From contig NC_054877.1 in NCBI RefSeq assembly GCF_018320785.1, forward strand, positions 34,122,151 through 34,186,150: DNA of 64,000 nucleotides, given 5' to 3'. The stretch comes from Cheilinus undulatus (lineage: Eukaryota; Chordata; Actinopteri; Labriformes; Labridae). The notes under the pieces are model-generated. The model was given only the letters and a program-made list of their open reading frames with translations. It was not told where the DNA came from and searched no databases. Within the stretch, counting starts at the first letter, position 1. Each line of letters begins with the position of its first letter. Positions 26,021 through 37,207 of the stretch are shown here, piece after piece. Made by a program: the position numbers and the translations under genes.

Positions 26021-28229
26021 GCCTTGTCAAAATGTACTCAGATATATTCCTAAGCATTTTAGACACGAAAATAACATTAACTGGTTTCCTGAAACTCAGA
26101 AAAGTGTAGTTTAATCTATACTTGGAAGCTTGAAGTTCAATTTTTTTGATAATTCATGTGGCAAAGGCTCAGTTTGTAGCAAAGCCCCTGGTGATGTTTA
26201 GCCTTGAATCATTCATTTATTCTAATCAGTTTGAACTTTGCATTGTTAAAGGAAGTAAATCAACCTTAACAACCTTCATTCATCTGCTCTGTCAAGATTT
26301 TTTTTCTATCAGACATTTGCTCAGTTGTTAATGGTTAATCCACGAATGACAACATAACAGCGGTCTTGGTGTTTGCAAGATAATTTAATGTAAAGTGCAG
26401 CTTTGGAAGAAAAGCTAAGGTCTGGGTTCATTTTTGATGCTTTAATATGACTTTCTTTCTTGAAAAAGAGATGATGCAACAATCTCTCTTTATAAGAAAT
26501 GTTTGTGCTCCGACACACCTGCTTGTTGTTGAGCAAATGAAGGTTTTGAAAAGGTTCCTGCTTTTATCCCTGATTATAACCAGATAACAGTGGACTGAAA
26601 GCATTCACTGCAGCATGACATTAACCATGAAAGAGGAAAGAGATATGCTAGCTCACAATATCTAAAATCATAAGTAGTGTTAACCTATTTGCAAAAAAAA
26701 ATGGTGTATCACTCTTGATAAGGATATGCGAGAGTAATGGGTATAGATTGTTATTACACTAGAATGATCATTTTCAAGATTTTTCACTTGCTTGTTCAAA
26801 AATGCTCATTGAGAATATAAATGATATGCATTTTCTCTAAAGATCAAAGTCATGCCGCATGATGCTACATTGAATCAGTAACCCAAAATAGAAATCATGT
26901 TTAAAGCTCCTATATGAACTTGGGATCTATGTCGCTCTGGCGCCCCCCAGTGTTCAAGCACCTTATCTCTTTGCTTATCTTGTCCTGTGCTTAAGTAAAG
27001 TTAAAATTTCTGACAAAAAAAAAACAAAAAAACATTTCAGACAAGTATCATCCTGCTTTGTTTAAACAGATGTCAACATTTGTTGTAATTGTAAACAAAG
27101 GTCATTCCTCCATCTCACTTTGCCTGACACCAACCCTACCTGATGTGGTTTCCGAGTTTTATAATTACCATACGGAAATAGTTGCTCTTATCACTGTTGG
27201 TCTTGTTTTCTTTTTATGGTCATTCCGAAGCATCAATATTGATTTTACTCTGTTTCATTGCCATTTAAAAATGCTTGACAGGGGCTTTAAAAATCTAAAT
27301 CATCTGTTGAAATCATACATGTAGGCCTTAACAACAAATAAGCATCAGCGTTATAATAAGCCTTGCTCTTTGTTCATCCTCAGTCTTTAAATGTTAAAGT
27401 GTTTTTCAAGGACTTGACTTTTTTCATTTGTGTAGCCTTAAACATAAGGTTGTGTATTTTAAGGATAAAATGTTTGGGTCTTAAAGCACTGAAATATTGG
27501 TATGAATATTGGTATCAGCTACTGTGCATCTAACGTTGTGCATCTCTGCAACATAGTGACACTACTGCTAGCCTCCTAATTTGTCTCAAAAGCCTGGCTC
27601 AGATCAACCTAGAAGTGGGTTGAATAAAGTTTACAAACAGGTCATTATTAGGGTCAAATGTACCTCCTTTTCTTGCCTTCTTTTCCAGTATCCCAACTTT
27701 TGTTTATGTCCTGGTATGGCTGTGCAAAGTCTGTTTTGCTGTTGTGCTCTAGTAAGAAATTATTTTCATCCCCCTTATGGGTGGTCTTGGCAACAAGTAG
27801 GACATTTTATCAAGCATTAACCTTTAAATGCAATGTAAATGTGGGCCCCAAAGAGAAGATATGAATACAGAAAGGCCTATAATTCAGAGTGACATTTAGT
27901 GTGTCTTAGATAGGCCTATGACTTCAGGCAGGAAAATTGACCTGTTAGTTATTAAGACACATGGGAGGAAACCATGTAAGATTTAATAACATTTAACAGG
28001 TTGTTTCATGAAAATAATATTTAAGAATCAACCACTTGCACCTCATGTATCCTGTATGCACAGATATAATGCTAATGAAGGGTTAGACTTTGTACATATT
28101 CCTACGACATAATAAAACATACAATGAATGAGAGAATAGACAGCTAAACAGTTTAATTCGTAAACCCCCATCCTGCTCCATGTGTACCCCGGCATTCCCT
28201 CAGACAGTTGACTCTTGGCTGAGCTGCTA
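26021..28229. other. Intergenic, no gene seen
   Basis: AT-rich DNA between the repeat and the pfn2 promoter. Short open frames here carry no recognisable domain or signal. A phrase near 26,935 (ctctggcgccccccagtg) resembles fragments of dispersed fish repeats but is too short to classify. Confidence 0.5.
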
Positions 28230-28500
28230 AGTCTCTCTTTATTCCGCCGCCTGCTGCCATAAAAGCGCCGGGGAGGGCGCTCATTGTGCGGAGTGATCTG
28301 ATACGGACTACACCCAGCCGCTGCCTCACTGCCCTGGCTTTCTTTGCTGCCCCAGCCTTGACGTCGGTGAACGTCGAAGTGCGGGTTACATTGGATACTC
28401 TAAATTTTCCTGGAGGCTTTCCTTTGAATTGGCTATCTCTTGATTGGCAAGCTTACTTCCAGAGCAGTAGGCATTTTTATATAGCATCAATTTCTTGAAT
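28230..28500 (+). promoter_or_regulatory. pfn2: pfn2 promoter and 5' UTR
   Basis: A GC-richer stretch precedes the profilin start codon. CCATAAAAG at 28258-28266 is a TATA-like element followed by gcgccggggagggcgc. A start about 30 bases downstream would give a 5' UTR of roughly 210 bases. A 70-codon open frame overlaps this leader (28286-28498) but has no known domain. Assignment is by position and motif only. Confidence 0.5.
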
Positions 28501-31500
28501 ATGTCTTGGCAAAGCTACGTGGAAAACCTGATGGCCGATGGCAGCTGTCAGGATAGCGCCATTGTTGGGTATACGGACGCCAAATATGTTTGGGCAGGAC
28601 ATGCCGGTGGTACATTCAACAATATCACGGTAAGGAGTTAAAATTGGGTAATTAAAGTGAGAGTGTGCCTCCGTTTATTGTTGCTGTTGTGTATCACCTA
28701 CACAGACGCTCACCAGAATGAATAGCGACAGAACCGTTACCTCGCAGGGTGACTAGCTTGCTAACGGTACGGCATTAGCTTAGCGGGCTAGCTAGTCTAT
28801 CAGTGGCCTGTCTCGGCTATTTCCTGCTAAGGAAACATTGCGGGATTAGACCGCGTGTGGATCAGATAAGACTCCTCTCATTATAGCTTGCACGTACCAT
28901 AAAGAAATTAAACGTTTACTTCCCATGACGACCCACTAATTAGAAATTTATGTAGCAGTCTAAGAGGTTCATTTAAAACCAGAGCAGACGGTGTCTGACT
29001 TAAGAAAACGTGCATGCTTTTGTGTGCACGGCCGCTTTGATTAGCTAACGTTAAGCTGCTGCTTTACCGGCTACCTGTGGTCAAAAAAGGCTAACGCCAG
29101 CGGACCTGTGGTCGGTCTGTGGGGAAGTTCCCTTTATATTCAAGCGAGAAAACAAGCTGCATGCACACACCATTATTTTTTGATGTAAATAACACAGTTT
29201 TTCTTTATTCACTGAGATGGTTGGCATGAGAGCTAGTCCGCTGCAGGGACGTCACTTAACTTCCGCCGGTCACTGCAGACAAGGGATATTATGTGGTCGG
29301 GTCCAGAAATTTCTGTAACTTGCATCAGTAAAATTGCATTGTGTACAGCTCGTAGACACGTATATACTGTATGGCGATGATAGAAAATTATGAATAATGT
29401 GAATTAATATCCAGTATAAGGCAGGAAAGAAGTACAACTTTAGTTTAGAGCAGGACTGTATTACAGTGGTTTTTGATCAATTTGTTATGTCGATGAATCA
29501 GGACATTTAATAGTATTTTTGTGGAATAGTTAAGTAATCAAAGCAAAACTTCCCCAGGGCTCAAGGTTGTGTAATTAAATGTTTTTTTTTTTGTTGTTGC
29601 CCATGCAAAAATGCAATACCAGTACACAATCCATATACAGTCATAAATGCCAAAGAGATGCAGTAAAACACTAGCTTTAGAAGATGATTTTAAGAAAATG
29701 GTAAAAGTAGTTCTATATGAATAACAGGCTGTTAGTTAAACTTCTATTAAGGTTGGATATCTGACAAAAATTCAAGTTTTTTACCTTGGAATATGTATTT
29801 ATCAGAATAGTAATATTGTAGCACAAGCTTGTAATACATAAGTTAATTGGCAAAACGGTCCTATGTTACTTTTAGTTCTACCTTGAGCACATGAAAATAA
29901 TACAGTGTCTTGTAGTCAAAGGTGAGCATATGTATTCTAAAATTGTAGGCCTTTTTTGTCCACAAGTTTAGTCCTACAAACTAACCTGGACCCTTTGTTT
30001 TCCACCTTTTTTCTTTGTTTTCAGTCTCAAGAAATTGATGTCCTTATTGGTAAGGACAGAGAGACCTTTTACACCTGTGGTCTCACTCTGGGCTCAAAGA
30101 AGTGTTCAGTCCTCAGAGACAGCCTGCAGGACGACGGGGACTGGACAATGGACATCAGGACGAAGAGCCAAGGAGGAGAACCTACATACAATATCTCTGT
30201 TGGAAAAGCTGGAAAAGGTAAATGTGTAGATCAATAAAGAAGAAAGGAAATCTTCTACTAATATGTTTTCATTACATTACATGGAGTTTAATTGTTAAAT
30301 AAAATGCATGATATTTAGTAAGGATGCACAATATTATTGCCATTATATCTGTGTTGGTTGATATTAGCATTAAAAGTTAATTAGTAGCACATCTGCCAGT
30401 ATATACAACTGCTATATCAGCTGTATATAACCTGTCTATTGGCCATATGTACAAATAGGTTTTCTGAGTTTCAGGGCAGAACCTACGTCAGCAGAAATAT
30501 TTGTCTTTGTTCATCTTGTATTTTAAACTGATACAAGGATAAAGGTTTTATGTCTGATCTATCTTTATTTATTGTTTTATATCAATTATGGATGCACAAT
30601 ATTATTGACATGAAATGTATCAGCAGATATGAAAATTCCAGCCAATATATACAACTGATACTTTTGCTAAACCATTCTGCCTGTAACAGGTGTAAATATT
30701 AGTCATACAAACATTTAGGTAGTGAAGTTTGATGCTGGACCAACAGACCCAAGTAAACTTCAATCTCTTTCTTTGTTCATCATCATTCCTTCTTTTCACT
30801 TGAAAGTTTGAGGGTGAAGAAATTATTACATTTCAGTCCATAAAAAAGACTTCAAAGTGTGTTTTAAGGAAGGAAGTTTTAGGTCTGAACTACATCTAAG
30901 TATCAGTGTTGATATCAGTATTAACTTAAATTAATGTTAAAATATCAGCATATTGGATAGCAGGAAAAATACAGTATTGTGCATCCCTAAAACCTGTATG
31001 TATTAGCTTAAACGAAATCATAAATACTATTGGATATTTGCAAAAATCCAAGATCGTGCACCCATGATATTAGGGCTAGTGTACTTTAGTGATGATTTAA
31101 ATTTCAGATTAAAGACCATGCAAGATTGTCCTTTTGGCAAGGCATTGTCTAACTCTAGTTCATTTATATGTGAGCATTTTTACGTGTTACTTGTTTTGCC
31201 ATGAAATTTATTATGGACTGTTAGACAAAACATGACATTTGAAGATATCATAGCATTTTGGAAATAACACTGGGCTTTCCACTTTCTAATTTCTTTCAAA
31301 AATTAGACAAAATAAATGTTTTTAGGTTAAGATTTTGAAAATTACTCTAGATGACAACTAATGTTAATCAAAGACATTTTTGAATTTACTTTTATTTTAT
31401 CCTCTGGCAGTCAAGAGATTCATTCATCCTTGATTGCTACAATTTGTAGTTCGTGTCTGAACAGTTCTTTGAGGGCTAAACGTAACAGTTGATATTATTT

Positions 31501-32457
31501 TCAATGATCAGCAAATGATTGAACAGTAGAATTTAAAAAATGCATCAACAATATATGAAAAGACCCACCACATGTTTTCCAAAAATACAACAATCCTCAA
31601 ATTTAAGCAAATTCAACAAGCAAGTGTTTTTATTTTCCTGATTGGCAGAACAAATATAATAACAAGCATTTTTTGTCATTTAATTGCCGCAGCTCATTGC
31701 TCACAAATAGATTTTCAATCAGATTATACAGTTGAAATATTACACACATTAACTTTAGGATTTTGATTTAAAGAAAATGACATTAACAAGGGTTTGCCTA
31801 CTCCCATCTTTTTGCCTTTGTGGGCCTTGATGTCTGGCATTGCTTCAGTGTTTCTCATTGTTTGAGACTTTTCTGTGGTCTGAAATTTAAAAACTTGCCT
31901 CAGGAAATTGGACTGTATTCACGGGCCATTTCATACAGTTTTACAGCAAAAGAGCTGTGACCGCCTTTAGATTTAGTTATTTTACATGGGAAACACTGAC
32001 GGCCATCAAAACCAAACTGTTATCCTTTCATTTCCAAAAACTTTCCAAAAAGTTTTAGTGAGTTTAAATAGACAAACTTTAATTTCCCTAATTTTCCAGA
32101 TATTAATCTTAGTCACAGCCATAATTTAAAATGGGAAATGTGTGGAATCAACCCTAAAAATTCACCTGGTTGCAAAGGTCCTGTCTGCAGTCTCTGTTAC
32201 AAGATGAAACCTGCAAACAGTCAACCTAGTGTTGCATGTGGTTGAATATCCTCAAGTCAAACGCTTCTGATGACTTTATTTCGTACCTAGAATGCCTTTC
32301 CCTTTCTTCTTCATTTTACTTTTCTTAACTGTCCCCTTTTTCTATCTTTTCTCTTTCAGTTTTGGTTCTGGTAATGGGCAAAGAAGGGGTCCATGGAGGC
32401 GGATTGAATAAGAAGGCTTACTCAATGGCAAAATACTTGAGGGATTCAGGGTTTTAA
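28501..32457 (+). CDS. pfn2: Profilin-2 (isoform with terminal exon 3a)
   Basis: Profilin binds G-actin, polyproline ligands (formins, WASP/VASP family) and phosphoinositides, and controls actin polymerisation; profilin-2 is the brain-enriched vertebrate paralogue. Coding exons are 28501-28629, 30025-30217 and 32360-32457: 420 nt, 139 residues. Exon 1 gives [15 protein letters not shown]3 and Y6 are the conserved polyproline-binding aromatics, followed by AKYVWAG. Exon 2 carries [21 protein letters not shown] and [19 protein letters not shown]. Exon 3a gives [20 protein letters not shown] and ends in YLRDSGF. Phases match (0 after exon 1, 1 after exon 2). A donor-like GTAAGA at 32584 lies in the 3a 3' UTR, so 3a may be an internal exon carrying its own stop. 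The length is exactly the family's size. The ancestry is profilin-2 rather than profilin-1 because of [10 protein letters not shown] and the C-terminus. Confidence 0.96.
30320..30990. repeat. MITE-like dispersed repeats in pfn2 intron 2
   Basis: Two starts, aaggatgcacaatattattg at 30323 and atggatgcacaatattattg at 30591, and one inverse end (tattgtgcatcccta near 30974) suggest two overlapping or nested copies of one non-autonomous element. The interior is AT-rich with recurrent 'ttgatatcagtatt' phrases. No coding frame is present. The rest of introns 1 and 2 shows nothing else I can support. Confidence 0.55.
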
Positions 32458-32685
32458 TGTTTTCAAGCTCACTAAGATAAAAAAAAATGAGGGACAAAAA
32501 GAAGAGAAAAGAAAAAATTGCTGTTAAGATTTCTCCTGCAAGCAGTCAAATGTCTTGGAAACTTTTAATAGCAATGAAGAGTGGTAAGATACTGTGTCAC
32601 CTTTGTTCCCCCCCTCCTTCCGTCCTGTAGGAGGGGGAGACTCTTCAATTTTGTTCATTTCTCTTTTTTTCCTTGTGTGCTCCAG

Positions 32686-32783
32686 TATTGGTTATAGTCA
32701 TGGGAAAGGAGGCGGTCCATGGTGGAAATCTTAACAAGAAAGCACATGCAATGGCTGACCACCTGAGGAAGTCTGGATATTAA
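32686..32783 (+). CDS. pfn2: pfn2 alternative terminal coding exon 3b
   Basis: A second exon of identical coding length (98 nt) follows 3a after 228 bases. Its acceptor is ctccag (32680-32685). Joined to exon 2 in the same phase it reads [20 protein letters not shown] and ends in DHLRKSGY and TAA. It replaces the last 33 residues of profilin-2. It differs from 3a in the C-terminal helix and in the final residue (Tyr instead of Phe), which lies by the polyproline-binding surface. Vertebrate PFN2 is known to produce two C-terminal isoforms (a and b), so this is the expected alternative, though its ending is less like mammalian PFN2b than 3a is like PFN2a. Which isoform dominates cannot be told from sequence. 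Confidence 0.9.
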
Positions 32784-33608
32784 GCAACCTCTCCACCCAT
32801 CCATCAACTTAGCCGCTCGCCCCCCCTCACCTCATTGTGTTGACATTACTTCCAGGATTAGATGGCATACAATGTTACTTCCTCCCCAGTCTACTTTTAT
32901 ACACAGCCTTTTTTTCTCCTTTTTCAACTCCCACACTCCTAGGTTGTTGGTTTTTTTTTAAACCTTCCCCACTTTACCACTGTACTTCCATGTCAGCACT
33001 AAAATAATTGCATGTGCATTAAAATGTTTATTAACCAAAAGCAAAAAAATGTTGGCAAAGTGTAATGAAAGTGTCACTCAAAATTGGACTTGCTTTGTAT
33101 AACATTTGCAGGTTAATAATCCAAGGGGAAGTACATGTGTAATGGTGGTGACAGCTGCATAGATATGCTTTGTGAGCATTATTACAAGATGCCAGTTTTG
33201 AGGTTTTCTTTCATCAGCATGTAGGCATTTAAAAGTTGCATGCATACCATCTTTAGCATACAAACCCCAGCCCCTTCCCTTCTCTGTCCAAGCATAATAT
33301 TCCAGCCAAAACCATCTTCTCATTCTGTCATCTACAAGCCTCCATTTAAAAGAAGGAAAAAAACGCTCTCTGACAAAGTCCTGTATGTGTACCAGTTCTC
33401 CACCATCAAGCCCAACTTTGTTTTACCCTCCATCACATGCTTTTGCTGTTGTACCTGAATGTGGTCTTAAAAAGTTACGATGTGGTGTTGGGCTGTTGTT
33501 TGAGTGTAGTTTTAAGGTCCGCATCAAGTTGTTGTCACGATACTTCAACACATCTGGGAGTGGACATTCCACCTCTGTGACGGCTCCTTCAGCTCCTGCT
33601 TTTTGTAA

Positions 33609-33623
33609 CCCCCCCCCCCCCCC
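33609..33623 (+). repeat. Poly-C run of 15 in pfn2 3' UTR
   Basis: An uninterrupted run of 15 C lies in the likely 3' UTR of pfn2. It is directly visible. Exact length in the genome may be affected by sequencing error. C-rich tracts in 3' UTRs can bind poly(C)-binding proteins, but that is speculation here. Confidence 0.8.
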
Positions 33624-34421
33624 AAAAGTCATCACGCTCGTGTGTTATGTGGAGTTATTTTCCCCTCCCTGCCTTCCCTTTGGACCAATTGTCAGTGTAA
33701 GTGGATGATCAGAACGTCTTCAGCTTATTCTGATTGATTGTTGGCATCGCCTGTTGACTGTAAATCATTAGGACAACTTCAGATGACTGTAAAACATTTA
33801 ACTGCTTCCTTAGACTTCAGCACTACTTTTCATCACTAATTGATTTGTTGCTAACTACATCTCCATTAACCAATGAAAAAGCATTGTCATTTTACTACAT
33901 TATGAATGCATTTTGACTGTAAATCCAGGCTGTTGGCCTCCAACACCTTGGAAATAATTTGCCTTGTGCTTTAGTCATCAAAGGTGTATTCACAAATTGT
34001 CATAGTATGGTACTTAGAAGTATATTTAAAAGTAAAAAAAAAACAATGCTGTGTACACTAAACATTGAAAATGGTGTTGGTTGGAATAAGAACATTTGTA
34101 AGTTGTCTTGTGAAAATTTTCTGAGAATAACTGTGTATTCTGTGCCATAAAATCGATCTGATCTGTTGCTACTATGAGTTGGATTTTTAACTGTTGCCCT
34201 GACAAGAAGTAACTTTTAATGGCACTTTCTGAAGGGATATTTTGACATCAGTAATCTCCAGACTTTGTCGAATATGTACAGAATTAAACAACAGAAAAAT
34301 ACATTTGAAATATTTTGTCCTTTTTTTTTTTCTTTTTTTTGAGTTGGATATTCCCTCTGCCACAAACTCTGCTATTTCAAATGCCATGAATTGATGAGAC
34401 ATCTTGTTTACAGACAGATCA

Positions 34422-34427
34422 AATAAA
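34422..34427 (+). terminator. pfn2: Candidate pfn2 polyadenylation signal
   Basis: AATAAA lies 1.6 kb downstream of the exon 3b stop with no other canonical hexamer found in between by eye. It would give a 3' UTR of about 1.65 kb, plausible for a brain-enriched vertebrate gene. Confidence 0.5.
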
Positions 34428-34439
34428 AGTTATTCCAAC

Positions 34440-35585
34440 CAGAGTTTAAGTCAACATGTCCTGTCTGTTACCTTGTGAACAAAAGTGGGTGGACAGATTG
34501 AAGAGTTGAAAAAGGGCAGGTTTAATCTAGGTATCCAGTTTGACCATACAGTGCTAATGATTTACTACATTATTGAAACAATGCTGAGGAAAAGTGAAGG
34601 AACTGAAATGTTGCAGAAGTGCTACAGCCATGGTTATTCTTAAGCAGTTTACTTTTAACTGGGAGAACCCTAACAGCAAAGAACATAGTCTCTCTCCCTG
34701 TGGTTACAGCTGTAAATGAGTCATGGGAAAAAGCTCCTGAAATGTTTCTGACCAGAAAGGCGGTGGAAATCGAACACATTGTCAATGAGCAGAAAACAAA
34801 ACTCTTGAAAGGGAACCCTTCAACTTCAGAAGTGTTTCAAAATTCATTACATGACTTAGAATAAAGCTAACAATTTTGACGACAAAATTTCAAATGTGCT
34901 GCACTGGTGCTCTCAATGACTGTATGACCTTTTAAAGTCTAAGGATTTTTGGTAATGTCTTTATTGAACAGAAGAAGCAGCTATTCACAGACTTTAATAG
35001 TCTGAAAACCATATACAGTGTTTTTCAGTTTTAGCTTTAAATCCTTTATGTGGTTTTGTCTAATCATAATAAGAGGCTGGGCAGCTTACCTGCCAGTCTT
35101 TTTCTTTTGGTACATGTCCTGATTCCCGCTCCCGACTTGCCAACATTCAGTTAAACTTTGAAGCCTGGGCTGATCTTAAGGTACTTTCTACAGCCGGTCT
35201 CTGGCCTATAATGCTGTAGGTGGCGCTGTTGTAACAGTATGAAGATTTTAGAGATTTAGAGATAAAATACAACTCTGTAGGTGAAACTGAACAGAATTGC
35301 TTACATGTTAGTCGGTCGGACTTCAAGCTGGTTAAACATCAAATTCACTTTATCAAAAATTAACTTTTCAAACCTGTACTGCTTCTTGGCCATGAAGACT
35401 AACCTTACAGATTGACCAAGATTACAACTGCATGTTTATCTAGTTAATTTGAACAACCAAAGTTAAAACTTTGTGGGGGTAGGAGGGCTTTTCTGTCAAA
35501 AATCTTTGACTGTCAGCCAAAAGAATTTTGATTCTTTTGATCTAAAAAAAACAAAACAAAAAGGAAATTGTTAAATTTAAGTTTT
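34440..35585. other. Intergenic, no gene seen
   Basis: AT-rich intergenic sequence. Two mutually antisense short frames near 34,570-34,864 have no recognisable features. Confidence 0.5.
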
Positions 35586-35589
35586 GATT

Positions 35590-36832
35590 GAGGCCTATAA
35601 AAAGTATTCACCATTCATTTAAGTTTTTATGTATTATAAAACGACAAAAAAAGACCAAAAACTTTTGCAAAGTGAAAAAATGTCTTTAAAAATTCATCTC
35701 AATTGAATAAAGATGTAACTTAAAATAAAAACCGGCATACATACCCTCTTTAAAATGAATGACCTAAATCCTCAGTGGTCCAGCTAATTGATACTGGTAG
35801 TCTCGCAATTAGTGAAACAGGGATCACCTGAGTGCAGTGAATGTGTCTCAAGTGGTTGTAGTATAAAGACACCTGTGTCTGGAAGATTCAGTTGCTGGTT
35901 TATCGGTATTCTTGGCTACCATTACATCATGAAGACAAAAGAACACTCCAAACAACTCAGAGAAAACATCCCCTGGAGTTCAGTTAAATCCATCATCAAG
36001 AAATAGAAGGAATATGGCACATGTATAAATCTGCCCAGATCAGGCCATCCTCACAAACTGAGTGACCATGCAAGAAGGAGACTGGTGAGAGAGGCCACCA
36101 AGACACCTCTGACTATTCTGAAAGAGTTACAGGCTTCATCAGCTGAGATGGGAGAGACTGCATACAACAACTGTTGCCCGGATTCGCCACCTGTCAAAGC
36201 TTTATGGTAGAGTGGCAAAGAGAAAGCCACTTTTGAATAAAACTCATTACATGTAGACCAGTGTTCACCAAAGGCACGTGGGAGACTCCATGGTCAAGTG
36301 GAAGAAAGTTCTTTGGTCTGATGAGACAAAAATGATGCTTTTAAGACAAGACACTGTTTAGTGGACACCAAACACTGCACATCATCACAAACACACCATC
36401 CCCACCATGAAGCACGGTGGTGGCAGCGTTATGCTGTGGGGATGCTTTTTGGCTGCAAAGCTCAGTCCAATAGAGAGTTTTGTGGCTGGACTTGAAAAGG
36501 GCTGTTCATGCCCAGTCTCTGTGCAACCTGACAGAGCTTGAGCAGTTTTGGAGTACATGGAGTAAAGTTGCAGTGTCCAGATGTGCACGCCTGACTGAAA
36601 TCTATCCACACAGACTCACTGCTGTGATTACAGCCCGGGGGAACATCTACTAAATACTGACTTGGAGGGGTTGTTATTCATGCAGTCTCTGATTTAACAT
36701 TACATGTTTTGTCTTACTGGACTTGTTTTGAAGAAATCTGTTTTCACTTTGACAAATTACATTGACCATGATGGTTTTTTAAAATCAATAAAAGGTAAAA
36801 CATCCAAAGGGTGAATGTTTTTTATAGGCTCT
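35590..36832 (+). mobile_element. Tc1-like transposon, inactivated
   Basis: Terminal inverted repeats are visible: gcctataaaaagtattcacc at 35593-35612, and at the right end the reverse complement reads agcctataaaaaacattcac (about 36811-36830). Inside, the plus strand keeps broken pieces of a Tc1-family transposase: a helix-turn-helix linker (SGHPHKLSDHARRRLVREA), a [20 protein letters not shown] block and [10 protein letters not shown], then a C-terminal LTELEQFW piece. Stops and frameshifts occur throughout, and the segment carrying the second and third catalytic acids is deleted. It is about 1.24 kb, shorter than the usual 1.6 kb. Confidence 0.85.
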
Positions 36833-37207
36833 GAAATTAGTGGCTTTCCACCCCTTCACAGCTTTAGAGCAGAGAATGGGATTAGGAACAGGATAGGCTG
36901 AAAATAGGTGGGGTTATGGGTTATGGTAAGAAGTTCTGAAAAAGTAATTCCATGCACTAATAAGTATGGTAACAGGGCAACAAGTCCTCTTTTTTAAATG
37001 GGTTCTACAAAATTAACAGCCAAGTGGTGCTGTCTGTCACACAAACTTAGCCACACCCTCTTATTCCTGAGGAGAGGTCTAATCACTACCACCAATCATT
37101 AACACCTGAGTGGGTGCCATTTTAAATTCACCCTGTGAGGAAGACAGTTCAGTGATTTCAGCACACTGCTGAGGCATCCTGCCCGTATAGAGCTTTTTTG
37201 TCTTCTA
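36833..37207 (+). promoter_or_regulatory. Region upstream of the ZP-N/PQ-rich gene
   Basis: This 375-base interval separates the transposon from the next start codon. An AT-rich TTTTAAATTC at about 37121-37130 could serve as a weak TATA box, placing a start near 37150 and a short leader. A caatcattaac phrase lies upstream. No firm element can be assigned. Confidence 0.3.
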
